The notes under the pieces were generated by a model. The model worked only from the letters and a program-made list of their open reading frames with translations, searched no databases and was not told where the DNA came from. From Rhipicephalus microplus (taxonomy: Eukaryota > Arthropoda > Arachnida > Ixodida > Ixodidae): a stretch of DNA of 64,000 bases. Made by a program: the position numbers and the translations under genes. The DNA lies in NCBI RefSeq assembly GCF_043290135.1, contig NC_134710.1, positions 5,085,821 through 5,149,820 on the forward strand, given 5' to 3'. Numbering within the stretch: position 1 is the stretch's first letter; every line of letters starts with the position of its first letter. Below, piece after piece: positions 12,556 to 23,519 of this stretch.

Positions 12556-12959
12556 TAGAATATGCGCATCAACTTTGCTTTGAATGTAAGCAATGACATC
12601 GGTAAGCTGTCAAACAAAGTTGTTATGATAATTAGGGGGTCCATAACAAGTACCTTTGACAAGCGTTACATGGTTCAAATAGCATACGACCCATGCGGTT
12701 TCTAGAGGGCTGTCAATGAGAATAGGCTGTGATCGAATATGTTTTTTACAGCGCTAAGCACGCCCCCCTCCCTTTCCGCAGACTCTGCCTTTGCGCGACA
12801 TAGAAAACCTGTTAGATATATGCAGTTCGGTGGTTTCAATGTCAGGATTCCGCCACGTTTCTGTACCAATAATAGCATAAGCTGAACACGTGTGAATAAC
12901 ATCGTCGAGGTGGTTCTGCTTTTTCACTATACTGCGAAAATTACCACGTTGGCACAATT

Positions 12960-13350
12960 AATACCGAAGACCCCAACAAATACTTCATAACGGCAGTCGA
13001 TGTCACGACGACATTCGTCGTCACACGTGCCATACCAGACAAGTAGACAGAACACGTTCTACGCTTCCTTAATGAAGACATCGTATTCACATTTGGAACG
13101 CCAAAAGAGTGGTGACAGACAACGACAGGGTCTTCACTTCACGCGCTGCTACACGCTACTTCACGGAGAAGAGCATCGATCACAGTTTGACCGTGCCTTA
13201 CGTGCCCGAAACGAATGGTCTTGTTGAACGTGCGAATGCAAAAATATTGTCGCTACTCCGAAAAAACCTCAAAGGCAACATGAACACAGGAGCGAATACC
13301 TTCGATAAAAAAACTGGCTATGTGAAGCAGAACGGGGTAGATCTCCGAGC
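12960..13350 (+). pseudogene. Gypsy A integrase catalytic core, continuation
   Basis: Resumes after the LINE with FITAVDVTTTF (first catalytic Asp), then EWVTDNDRVFTSRA (second Asp) and VPETNGLVERAN (catalytic Glu), the D-D-E triad of retroviral-type integrases. A stop codon lies after IPDK and the chain ends near 13366. Together with 9109-9436 it forms one integrase split by the LINE; a few linker residues are missing at the junction. Confidence 0.85.
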
Positions 13351-13365
13351 CGATGCACGTATGTG

Positions 13366-14217
13366 AAACTGAAGACAGCAACTGATGGAGGCTCAGTTGC
13401 TGCTCGTCTGACTGCTGAAGCGCCTCGCATAATACAGGAAAATCTACTAAGCGTACCTTCAACAGGCATACACGATGTATCCTTTGTTTGGAAGGCAATA
13501 CGTCAAAGTCGACGAGGCCGTGACTACAGACAACGCCGCACCTGCAACGTGAGGCCACATTCTTCAGATCTGCAAATGCTCTTAGACAACCAGAACATAT
13601 CTGCACTCGTCGACACTGGCACCAATTATTTCGTCCGGAGCACTGAATTTGCAGCTAGACTGAAAAAAGGCCTCAACAACATGGTATTGTCCACAAACCA
13701 GAACAGCTGGTGGTCGTCTGGTGGTGCAAATAAAAGGTGCACGGCTAGAACGACACTTCGAGATCGCGTGTACCCAGTTGCCTATGTCCTATTAGATCAG
13801 AGCTCTCGTGAAGTCATTCTCGACTTACTTCAAGCAAACAAAGCCGCCATTGACCTAGATGCAGGAACACTTATCCTCGCAGCCGACAACGCCCTTAACG
13901 AAGATCAGAATGGTCCTATATGCATCTTACTTGCAATCCTCAATGACAAGTTGACACTACCACAATTTTCAGGTGTTCTAGCTCTTGTGAGCAACGCCAA
14001 TTCTACGGAACTTGATGGCGTAGTCGAGGCTCACCGCAGCTTACTCCTCAATCAGTGCATTTCTGTGGCAAGAGGCGTCACTCACTTATCCGACGGGAAA
14101 TGTAACGTCATAATCACAAACTTCCGGTCCAAATACCGGCGTCTCAATCAAGACACCATTGTAGCAATATTTCAGACCGTTACAGACATCCCCAATGTCT
14201 TCACGCTCGAAGAGTAG
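13366..14217 (+). pseudogene. Gypsy B: aspartic protease region
   Basis: An open frame of about 284 codons. Near residue 82, SALVDTGTNYFVRS carries the DTG active-site motif of retropepsins, and SREVILDLLQANKAAIDLDA near residue 155 corresponds to the late protease motif (usually ILG(x)D). The protease processes Gag-Pol in active elements. This begins a second, different Ty3/Gypsy element directly after the integrase of Gypsy A; it has its own integrase further on. The C-terminal half runs towards the RT linker. The next 400 bases hold stops, so Pol as a whole is dead. Confidence 0.7.
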
Positions 14218-14329
14218 GAACCTTGAACAGCAAATGTGTGTTTCGATGTAAATTTTTTGCTACCCCGAGAACGTCTTCAATCTCTGCTCATTACCTACCA
14301 GGATAGTTTTGCCTTATCGTCAAAGGTCT

Positions 14330-15230
14330 CTCAAACAGTGCTTGCAAAATATCGCATCATTACAGACTAAACAGCACAACAGATACGCCAGTTCTCATAC
14401 CGTGCGTTCATGAGACAGCGTGATGCTATCAGCAAAAAGTCAAAGAAAAGCTCCCAGATGACATGATCTAGCCGTCTAAAATTTCATGGTCTGTTCCCGT
14501 CGTGCTGGTGCCGAAAAAAGATGGTAGGTTCCACGCGGACTATTGCCAGCTCAACAAAATAACAAAGAAGGACGTCTATTATCTTCTGCGAATGGACGAT
14601 GCACTAGATCGGATGTGCCATGCAAAGTACATTTAATGTATAGATCTAAAAACTCGATACTGGCAGAGCGTGGTAGATGACAAGAATCGAGAGAACACTG
14701 CTTTATCACAGCTGACAGGTCGTGCCAATTCAAGGATACGCCATTTGGCATTTATTCCCCCCCCCCCCGCCACTTTGCAGCGTGTCTTAGATGCAGTGCT
14801 AGCTGGGCAAAAGTGGCAAACTTGTTTGGTGTACCTTGACAGCGTTGTACTTTACGCGCCCAACTTCGAGGAACATCTTCGGCGACTATAGGCAGTACTC
14901 GGCGCTATAATAGCTTCTGGATTGACACTAAAAAGAGAAAATACTGATTACAGTGAGCTGCCGTTTCTTGGCCATGCTATCAGTAACGCAGGAGTTCTGC
15001 TAGACCCGGACAAGACTTCTGCTATTCGCAAATTCCCGCAGCCCCGTGACAGAAACGATGTCCGAAGTTTCTTGGGGCTGCGCGCATACTATAGTCATTT
15101 TGTCAAAGGTTTCTCTAAAATTGCCGAGCCGTTCACACGCCTTAACAAGATGACGTCCGGTTTGTGTGGCCAGCATCGCCGCAGTGAACCTACAATAACC
15201 ACCTGTGCTAGCGCACTTTTATGATAACGC
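14330..15230 (+). pseudogene. Gypsy B: reverse transcriptase, frameshifted
   Basis: RT motifs appear in several frames: VLVPKKDG-like at 14505, a TKKDVYY(P)L segment near 14570, ATLQRVLDAVLAGQKWQTCL at about 14770, then VYLDSVVLYA at 14830, where the catalytic pair YLDD has become YLDS. ELPFLGHAISNAGVLLDPDK and RSFLGLRAYYSHFVKGFSKI (14950-15115) are the thumb and connection region. A C12 run near 14757-14768 lies in the middle. Two or more frameshifts and several stops; not functional. Confidence 0.85.
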
Positions 15231-16080
15231 TAAAACAGAGATTCACGCCGCTATGTCAGCAGTATTGGGCTGGGCGCTGTCTTTGTGCAAAAACAGAACG
15301 GCGAAGAATGAGCGATCACTAACGCCAGCTGATTCTTAGCGTAAACAGAGGTGAATTCTGCTACAACAAAGAAGGAATGCCTGGCATAGAGTGGGCCACA
15401 TGAAAATTCGGAGCTACATTTACGAGAGACCAATCAGCGTCGTTACGGATCACCACTCTGATGATTAACAAACAAGAAAGACCAGACAGGACGTCTCGCC
15501 AGATGGAGTTTACGCCTACAAGAACTGGAAATAATCGTTGTACACAAGAATTATACAAAATATTGCAACGCGGACTGTTTGTCGCGGGCACCCACAGAGC
15601 AGCCTTATTCTAACGACGATGACTGGAATTTTTTCGGGGCCGTAACAAGCTCAAGCTTCGCCACAGATCAGCGTGATGCCCCCAAACTTCATGGCATCAT
15701 CGAGTATCTTGAAGGAAACAGAGAAAATATTCCACGACTTTTCAAGCGCAATGCTTCAACGTTCTGTTTACACAATGGTGTTTTGTCGAAGAACAACTTC
15801 AATTCCACCAGTTCAGCGTACTTTGTCGTCGTCTCATCTTTATTGCGGTCGGAAATTCTGCTGCCCAGACATGACGAGCCTGCATCTGGAAACGTCGGCG
15901 TCAGGCGCACCCTAGCTGTCACGGATTCGGGCAAAATACTAATGACATCGCGTTGCAGCAGACGTTGCTCACTACGTGCGACCATGTCGGTAATGCCAAC
16001 GTAAAAAAAAAACGCACCCCACTAAACCAGCCGGGCTCTTTAATCTAATAGCAACTGCTACAAGACCATTTCAAAAGATC
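15231..16080 (+). pseudogene. Gypsy B: decayed RNase H and integrase finger region
   Basis: Only traces remain: VVTDHH near 15440 (RNase H), and near 15940 a segment HRVAADVAHYVRPC-x2-CQRKK that corresponds to the C-C half of the integrase zinc finger. Frames shift repeatedly. Confidence 0.6.
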
Positions 16081-17062
16081 GGAATGGATTTCCTTAGGTA
16101 ATTCCCAACGTCGTCGACAGGAATTAAGTGGAACCTAGTGCCAGCATATTGTTTGACGCACTACGCAAAAACGCAAGCAATTTCAAGAGCCACCACTCGA
16201 GAAGCGGCAATATTAATTTTTTGTCAATAACATCTTTATGCGTCATAGTGCGCCAGAGGTGATCATTACTGACAGAGGAACAGCCTTCTGCCGTGACCTT
16301 ATGCAAGTGATATTGCAGTATAGCCAGACCAGTCACCGAAGAACGACCGCATACTATCCACGGACTAACGGCCTTACAGAGCGGCTGAACAAGACAATGG
16401 CAGACATGTTGTCAATGTACTAGACGCTGAGGACCGGACATGGGACCAAGTGCTGCCCTACGTAACGTTTGCCTACAACACGGCATTGCAGGAGACTACA
16501 AGAATGCGCTTTTTTATCATTGTGTATGGACGAACACCTACAACATTTGATGCCACCCCGCCGCGGTGGTCTCTTGGATAAGGTACTCGGCTGCTGACCC
16601 GTAGGTCGTGGTATCGGATTCCGGCTACGGCTGCTGCATTTTTAAGGGAGGCGAAAATGCTGTAGGCACGTGTGCTCAGATTTGGGTGTACGTTAAAAAA
16701 GCCCTCCACTTTAGCATCTCTCATAATCATATGATTGTTTTTTGGGACATTGAACCCACTTATAAATCAATCAATCAATAAATCAACACTTGATGTCACC
16801 AATAGTGGCATAAATGATGACGTAGCACAATATTTGTGCCGTGACGAGGAGGCTCGCCAACGTGTCTGCCCACGATTGAAGAGACAGCAAGAACTAAATG
16901 TCCTACACTACAACCTTGGACGACGGCAACAATAGTACGTACCCGGTGAGATTGCGCGGCTGTGGATGCCTATGCGCCAGCGTGGACTGATTGAGAAGCT
17001 TTTATTACGTTACTTTGACCCATACAAAGCACTACTTCGTCTCAAAGAGGTTCTGTAAATGT
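16081..17062 (+). pseudogene. Gypsy B: integrase core and C-terminus, interrupted by a SINE
   Basis: SAPEVIITDRGTAF (second catalytic Asp, 16240-16280) and TAYYPRTNGLTERLNKTMAD (catalytic Glu in the TER motif, 16345-16410) define the Ty3/Gypsy integrase core; a stop follows MLSMY. LPYVTFAYNTA-like coding continues to 16557, where a SINE is inserted, and resumes at 16801 as VAQYLCRDEEARQRV, then PMRQRGLIEKLLLRYFDPYK (about 16970-17030), the Gypsy integrase C-terminal domain. Ends near 17062. Integrase would insert the cDNA into the genome in an active element. Confidence 0.85.
16558..16783 (+). repeat. Ruka-like SINE inside Gypsy B integrase, with 17-bp TSD
   Basis: Diverged SINE copy (head GCCGCGGTGGTCTCTTGGAT, body, tail ending CAATCAATAAAT). 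Flanks CAACATTTGATGCCACC (16541-16557) and CAACACTTGATGTCACC (16784-16800) form a 17-bp duplication with two differences, and integrase coding continues across them. Confidence 0.95.
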
Positions 17063-17065
17063 TTT

Positions 17066-17600
17066 GTGAAGGGCTCCACCAAATAGTCCAAGATAATGGC
17101 GCGGAATTTTTCAAAGCATTGGTGTTTAGGGACAGTGAAGGCAAAATAGACTCTAAACGGGTAAAAATAACCAAGAGGAGGCTAACTCATTGGTGACTGC
17201 AATAGAGGCACGAGTGAGATTCAATATTTCAACACATAGAGATAGTACTTACCTTTATGGCTAGGTAGCGTGAGCCGCCACCCGATCTAAATGGCACAGC
17301 CGGATACATCCATCACTCACACCCTGCTCCGATATGACTCGCGGGACCACCAATGAATTCCGTAATAATGCGTGTTTTGTATTGTTAATACCCATTCCCT
17401 GCGACCACGGCGTGCCTCTTAAGGTGGTCGAAAATGTGTGTGCGCGTCGAGAAAGCTTTGCACCTGAATAGCAGCAAGGCCGGGTACAATCTGCTCACAA
17501 GATCATGCGAAATCCGCTTGAAGACACTTTGCGCAAGTTCTTTGATAGTCGTTCAGACACCCACCTTGCCAACAGAACTATAAACGGTTCAAAGATGTGT
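17066..17600. other. No recognised feature
   Basis: Lies between the Gypsy B integrase end and the FRI exon. Could hold a decayed Gypsy 3' region; no LTR repeat found. Confidence 0.3.
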
Positions 17601-17693
17601 GGATTGATCCAGTGAGTATGTAGTGTTTACATTATCCATTGTTGCTGCACGCCCTTTGCCAGGAAATATGAAACTGATTGAAGCCGGACTTAC

Positions 17694-17798
17694 CAGGCTT
17701 GGCATAGCAGCTACCAGAGCCGCTGTAGACAGGCAGGCGTGCACATTCGATCTTAGCAGAGCTTTGCAGCAGCTGCTCCTGGCAGGACGACACGAACT
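17694..17798 (-). CDS. Host exon: C-terminal end of FRI (Frizzled-type) domain
   Basis: On the minus strand the acceptor CTCTCCTCTTCTGCCCAG precedes the exon and the donor CCTG|GTAAGTCC ends it; both are excellent matches to consensus. The 105-nt exon is phase 1 to phase 1 and encodes FVSSCQEQLLQSSAKIECAR continuing LPVYSGSGSCYAKP. Spliced to the previous exon this gives PCR-x2-C-x5-C-x10-C-x-x-LP-x8-C, the closing cysteine pattern of a Frizzled CRD. It follows the preceding exon after only a 62-bp intron (17799-17860). The end phase joins the LDLa exon 12 kb downstream. The exon is uninterrupted and its codon third positions are GC-rich, unlike the surrounding transposon debris. Confidence 0.88.
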
Positions 17799-17860
17799 CT
17801 GGGCAGAAGAGGAGAGGTGACGTGGCGCAGAGCACGTGAGAGAGAGCAGCAGTGGCATAC

Positions 17861-18008
17861 CTTGGCAGAAGGCCCTGCAGGGCAGCAGCACGGAACGGCC
17901 CGACGCGGTGCACTCTGGCTGCAGCAGACGGCACACCAACTCGGCGGCCAGAGGGTGGCACTCGGAGTCGGCAAGCTGCCGGTAGGCAACCAGGTCTCGC
18001 TGCACATC
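17861..18008 (-). CDS. Host exon: core of FRI (Frizzled-type) cysteine-rich domain
   Basis: Encodes on the minus strand DVQRDLVAYRQLADSECHPL, then AAELVCRLLQPEC, ten residues, and PCRAFCQ. The spacing C-x8-C-x6-C-x10-C-x3-C is that of Frizzled-type CRDs (Frizzled, sFRP, corin, MFRP). Donor CAAG|GTATGC at 17860 is good. The 148-nt length (phase 0 start, phase 1 end) assumes an acceptor at GTGCGAAG just above 18008; that acceptor has a poor pyrimidine tract, so the 5' boundary could move by a few codons. The first half of the domain (first Cys residues and the usual PN-x2-GH motif) must lie in another exon that I did not find. FRI domains bind Wnts in some proteins and act as recognition modules in corin. 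Confidence 0.85.
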
Positions 18009-18039
18009 CTTCGCACCGAAAAGTATGCATGCGTCTCAG

Positions 18040-18605
18040 TGCAATTTTGAAGACTTTTTTGCGATACTTCGACGCAAAAACTTTGGTCTACCAGTCTGTA
18101 CATTCGTCTGTTTGACCACCGTAACGAAACCCCCAACGGCACCAAGAGGTACCCCAAACGGCCGACCCTGCAGCCGCAGAGCCCACCAATATTGCTCAAG
18201 TTTCAGGGTTCATACTTGTGCGATTGTCAATTAGAAAGCAATTATTGCGCATATCTGAGGCACCGTAACAACACGTCAATATTATGTATGTGTGTTTTTA
18301 TACTAGAAAATGCACACATAAGTAATTCTAAGGACCGTAACGTTAAACACGCTGCTCTGACAGTGTAATGCGATGCTCCAAAAAGGCTAGTGTTTCCAAT
18401 GCTTTGCTAAGACGACACGGTGGTGGCATCTGCCCGTCGCTTTGCGTTATACACCTTATCGCCTCCCAGACAGGCGCGCGTCTTTTTCCGTGGGCGCGCA
18501 CGCCTTCCTTCGTTTTCGAAGATAAGTGCCAGATAGCACTCGTGTCTTACCTGCCTCGATGCGCTCGTCCACCTTCGCTGCGCGGATCGCGACTCTCTAA
18601 GGGCC
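18040..18605 (+). repeat. Left arm of a ~0.55-kb inverted repeat
   Basis: Matches the reverse complement of 20755-21315 over its whole length, roughly 75-85% by eye: shared blocks include CCCACCAATATTGCTCA, CATACTTGTGCGATTGT, ACAACACGTCAATATT, CGCACGCCTTCCTTCGTTTT and GCGACTCTCTAA-like. Probably two opposite copies of a dispersed repeat of unknown class. The arm starts about 30 bp from the FRI exon. Confidence 0.8.
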
Positions 18606-18639
18606 GGTCCGCGCTAGCGGCAAGCCTGCCGTAACGGCG

Positions 18640-19329
18640 CAGTGTCGTAGACTAGCGGCCGGCGGCGCGCGCAAGAGAGTTGCTCGAATCACACGGCAAC
18701 CTCCTCCGACAAACATGGCTGCCTTTTCGAATGCAGTTGTCGACCGTCTCGAATCTATCAAGCGGCCGCCATGCGCGCTGTAGCTCGAAAGCTCCGAACT
18801 GATGCTTCCATTCGCTTTAGACTCATGTCCTTTAGCTTCGACAACACAGTACTCGGATCGATTAGACACCGTTTTTGAAAGGCATACTCTAATAATTCAT
18901 GTTCTAGGCCTAAGCAAGCCTTCGTAAATTCGGAGGGCATACATTACACGTTTGTTAGTTGTTGCTAACGGTGGATAGCTGGCGCCAGCTGTTGAAACGC
19001 TTGCTTTGCAAATGTATCGAATAATTCCCATTTATATGATGCAAACTCAATTTAGTCATATAAGCTAGCTGTAAACGGAATATTTGGTGCTATATATTCA
19101 AAGCACGCCCGCACAATCACATACTTGTTTCACAAATCGCCTTTGCAGAAAATTAAACTCAAGAGAGTACAAATGCGTAAAAAGCAGCAGATATGAAGCA
19201 GATATTAAAGATAAGTGTAAAATAGAGAGCTGACTGGCTGTACTCGACAAAAGGCATATTGCTTTAACAGGACTGAAAAGAAATACCTCAGAACACTAGG
19301 TGATGTATGGCATGCAAGGGACGGACAAC

Positions 19330-19330
<1 letters not shown>
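18640..19330. other. GC-rich then AT-rich spacer; one unassigned 60-codon frame on the minus strand
   Basis: A minus-strand frame at 18758-18940 (MPSEFTKACLGLEHELLEYA...) has a protein-like composition with an amphipathic look, but no domain, splice context or homologue that I can name. Otherwise nothing recognised. Confidence 0.25.
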
Positions 19331-20258
<928 letters not shown>

Positions 20259-20754
20259 TTCAAGATCTCTTCGAACAGAAACAGCAGAAATAAAGCGGCA
20301 TAATAGGCCAAGATATGCTCTGATAGGTAAGTACTTTTCTATTCGACACAGCATTAGTACAAGCGAAGAGCATCATCAAAGTTTGTGCGGTCATCGCCGC
20401 ACACATTATGGTAAGAGGCTCTTGCACATGGCTAGGGGCAAGTTTCATGGCTCTGACACAAATAAAATCAGAAGAAATCTTAATAAAAAGGAGCATGTGT
20501 GCATTTACGCTCACGTAGTTTCCGGAGAGACTGTGCGAACTCTGTCACGTAGCTCTACTTTACTAAAAAAGTAGCGCACACCTCGATTCCTTCCCTGACT
20601 GATGGTGTCGCAAGATAAAAAAAGTGGCCCCGTATCTGCATGTTTCACTGAAAATGTCGTTTAAATATGATATGCTTGCGTCTGGAGAGAGTGAACAAAA
20701 CGTTTATTTGGTGTTCTGCGCAAGAAAATCGGTGAATCGTATTCTGGAGGCACT

Positions 20755-21315
20755 GTGTTAGAGAGTCTCGATTTGTGCAGCGAAGGCGAACGAGCGCATC
20801 GAAGCACGTTAGACACGAGCGCTATCTGGCAGTTATCTTCGAAAACGAAGGAAGGCGTGCGCGCCTGTCTCGGAGGCAATGAGGTGTAGAACGCAAAGCG
20901 ATGGGCAATTGCCACTACCATGTCGTTTTAGCAAAGCGGTGGAAACACTTGCCTTGTTGAGGATTGCGTTGCACTGTCAGCACAGCGTGATAAATGCCAA
21001 GGTCCTTGGAATTCCTTATGTATGACTTCTCTAGCATGAATACACACATTCAAAATATTGACGTGTTGTTATGGTGCCTCATATATGCGCAATAACTGTT
21101 TTTTATCTACAATCGCACAAGTATGAATGCTGAAACATGAGCAATATTGGTGGGCGCTGCGGATGGGGTTGGCCGTTTTGGGTATCATTGGGAACCATTT
21201 GGGGTATCGTCACGGCGGACAAACAGACAACTGCACAGACAGACAGGAAGATAGACAGACCAAAACTTTTGCGACGAAGTACCCCAAGAAAGACTATCGT
21301 CTTTAAAATATGTCT
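20755..21315 (-). repeat. Right arm of the ~0.55-kb inverted repeat
   Basis: Reverse-complement partner of 18040-18605. Beyond the shared part it continues (leftwards) to 20660 into CAGAACACCAAATAAACG-type sequence absent from the left arm. A CAGACAGACAG-type short repeat lies at 21225-21260. Confidence 0.8.
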
Positions 21316-21319
21316 CTGG

Positions 21320-22910
21320 ACTTAGTTTTATTCAGGTGTCTTGGTGGCAGCAGTACGTGCCTGACTATAGCAGTACAGCCAACGATGAATGATTCGCATG
21401 GTGTAGCGTGGCGACCACAGTATCTTGTCTCTTATGATACACGATAGATTATCGATTGTAACGGAAATACAGCTGCAGACACTCGTCTTGCGAGACGTAT
21501 CACGATACAGATGCATGATACCCAAAGAGTATCTAAGATAATATCTCGGATACATGTATCTTCGATACTGCCCAGCCCTGGGAATGTTGCTATCAGATAC
21601 ACGTTGTCTTTATGTGGCTGCTAGCTATCTACATAATTTTTTTGCTGTGTCTGTAGTAAGATAGTGAAAATAAACAACGTTCTCAATGCGCAGTCTGTCA
21701 ATGTTAAGGGTACATTTATGACTTTTGTGTCGTTTTCAGTCACATACACTGAGCGAATCATCTGTATTGGGAGGTTATACGAAACATTGTGCAATCATCG
21801 CACCCTTGTTACTCATCAGATGACTTACGCGAGCTGTCGAGTGTCCAACGGCATTCGGATAGGCGGTGTTGTTGTAATCCAAGCTAGCTCGGCAGTGGTC
21901 GATGGCGAGTGGCTCGCAGCGCGCAGTGGTAACGGGACGCTCTGTGGTGCTCAGGCCTGCCAGGTATCCCGGGTAGCGGCGTCGTGGAGACCATGATTCT
22001 GGTAGCGGAGAAGCATCCCGGAGCTCTGAAATAGTACACCCGTCCCAGCGATTTAATACGAGCCCAACTTCGTTCTTCTGTGACAGTTCATGGCAAACGA
22101 AAAAAAAAAACAATTCCCAATTTTTTTTGCATTGGTGTAAACATTTGCGTATTCAAATAAGGTTCAGTGCCTAATAGACGTCAGACTCTGCAGTTTTGCG
22201 GACGTGCAGCGCCACCTGTCCGCGTAGTTTGGGGTCATGCAAACCCGGCTCTTTTGCACAATTTGCTGTGCATCTCGGTGCAATTAGCGCGTGCGAAACA
22301 ATGGTTGAGCAAATTATAAGGTGTGTTTGCGCATTTAACACCAAAACAAAATATCTACGAATTTCTCTCCGCTAGTCGGGCGCGTCTCTGAACCGCCATG
22401 AAGAGTTTGCTGGTTCACTTGCCGGAGCTACGGCGAAAACAGGAGCAGACGCAACAGTGTCGCGCTTTATGAAAAAAAAATTCGGCTGATCCCACGTACC
22501 TGGGAATTCACGTTATGCGAAGCATGCGGAGGAAAGGTGGTGGCACTTTTTTTATTGAGAGATACATCATGAAATGACGCTAAATATATTACAAATGTTG
22601 CACGCACATACATGTGCTGAAGGGTTGCAGATGTTTTTATAACCATTTGTTCCCACTTGCACAAGGATGTCAACTAGAACATATGTATTAGCAATACCAG
22701 AGGCTGATATGAAGCGCTGATGCTCGCGAAGATGCTGGCCCCGGACACTGCTACATAAATAAACTTCAGCGCATGGCAACCAACCACATCTGACGTTAAC
22801 CCGACGTGACGGCTGTATCAAAATAGAACATATGTAATGTTTATAAAATTAGGTAGGCAGCACTGCAGCCAATATTAAAGTTTCACAAAAATTAGCGTCT
22901 ATTTGAAAAG
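21320..22910. other. Intron sequence without recognised elements
   Basis: No transposon domain or exon identified on either strand; contains a poly(A/T) stretch near 22100. Confidence 0.35.
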
Positions 22911-22914
22911 TAGT

Positions 22915-23170
22915 TCTGAGACCTGGCGTAACTTTGTGGTAAAATGCTTCATTGGCACCCAGAATGCTTGGGTTCGATTCCAGCTGGGACTCGTCGTATA
23001 GACGCTACCGACGTCGGGTATTTTTTAACACTATGCGCGTTAAGGTTGCCCATGTGTGTTCTCATCGTTCCTGGGTAGATACCAAGCGTTAATCACCTGT
23101 GGCACATACCCGCATACCAGCGGCACATACCCGCCCGTGGGTATGTGCCACTGTCTGGCGGGACGTGTTT
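22915..23170 (+). repeat. tRNA-derived SINE of a second family, with hairpin tail
   Basis: Head has an A-box-like TTTGTGGTAAAATGC and a B box GGGTTCGATTCCAGC. The tail carries a perfect hairpin, GGCACATACCC (23122-23132) against GGGTATGTGCC (23139-23149), and a second ACATACCCGC repeat just before it. Confidence 0.6.
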
Positions 23171-23312
23171 GATGACGTATGCGACGGGATTGTGACATAA
23201 TTCATTTCTTGACAAGCGCTTCGTATTCGTCAAACCATCTTACCCTCTCATGTTAATTTTGGTTCACGCCAAGTAAATGGCATCACCACGAGAGCACCTA
23301 AACGTAAGCGGA

Positions 23313-23370
23313 TAGATAGATATATACGCTCAAAGTCGCCGAAGTTCGCTAAGAAATGATTCGCATATAA
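23313..23370 (+). repeat. Terminal fragment of the tandem-repeat element
   Basis: GGATAGATAGATATA followed by AAAGTCGCCGAAGTTCGCTA and GAAATGATTCGCAT, the same end as 29880-29940, without the 145-bp units. Confidence 0.55.
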
Positions 23371-23382
23371 AAGACCCTAGTC

Positions 23383-23515
23383 GACGCTATTGTTGCGTAG
23401 TGAATTGCCACTGATGTAAAGGACTGCAAATTTACTGATTGCCACAGCTTTCGAAAAGCAGAATGGGGAAAGCGCTTCATACGGACCATTGCGATTGTGT
23501 TGGGTAAGGGAATTA
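23383..23515 (+). pseudogene. Possible THAP-type zinc-finger fragment
   Basis: Encodes YCCVVNCH, then after a stop and frame change KDCKFTDCHSFRKAEWGKRF. The C-x4-C start and a following F-(x)-W-basic segment resemble a THAP domain as used by P-element-like transposases and host DNA-binding proteins. Short and broken; the call is weak. Confidence 0.3.
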
Positions 23516-23519
23516 CTCG

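Larger units (their letters stand above)
9437..12957 (-). mobile_element. CR1-like LINE inserted in Gypsy integrase
   Basis: Minus-strand non-LTR element, broken into several frames. In 5'-3' order: an APE-type endonuclease start (IGTETWRNPDIE near 12830), endonuclease GDFNYPSINW (12550), a region leading to YCPISLTSIACKSFEHIL (11200), the reverse-transcriptase core SGVPQRSVLG and LFADDCVIYR (catalytic FADD intact, about 10730), a conserved C-terminal domain ending near 9914, and a 3' UTR with a G18 run (C18 on this strand) and a terminal GGGTAAATAAAATGAAG. Several stops and frameshifts and a SINE at 11386 make it inactive. Its loss of frame is moderate, so it is younger than the Gypsy that it interrupts. 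CR1 is judged from RT motifs and the short A-rich microsatellite-like tail. Confidence 0.85.
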
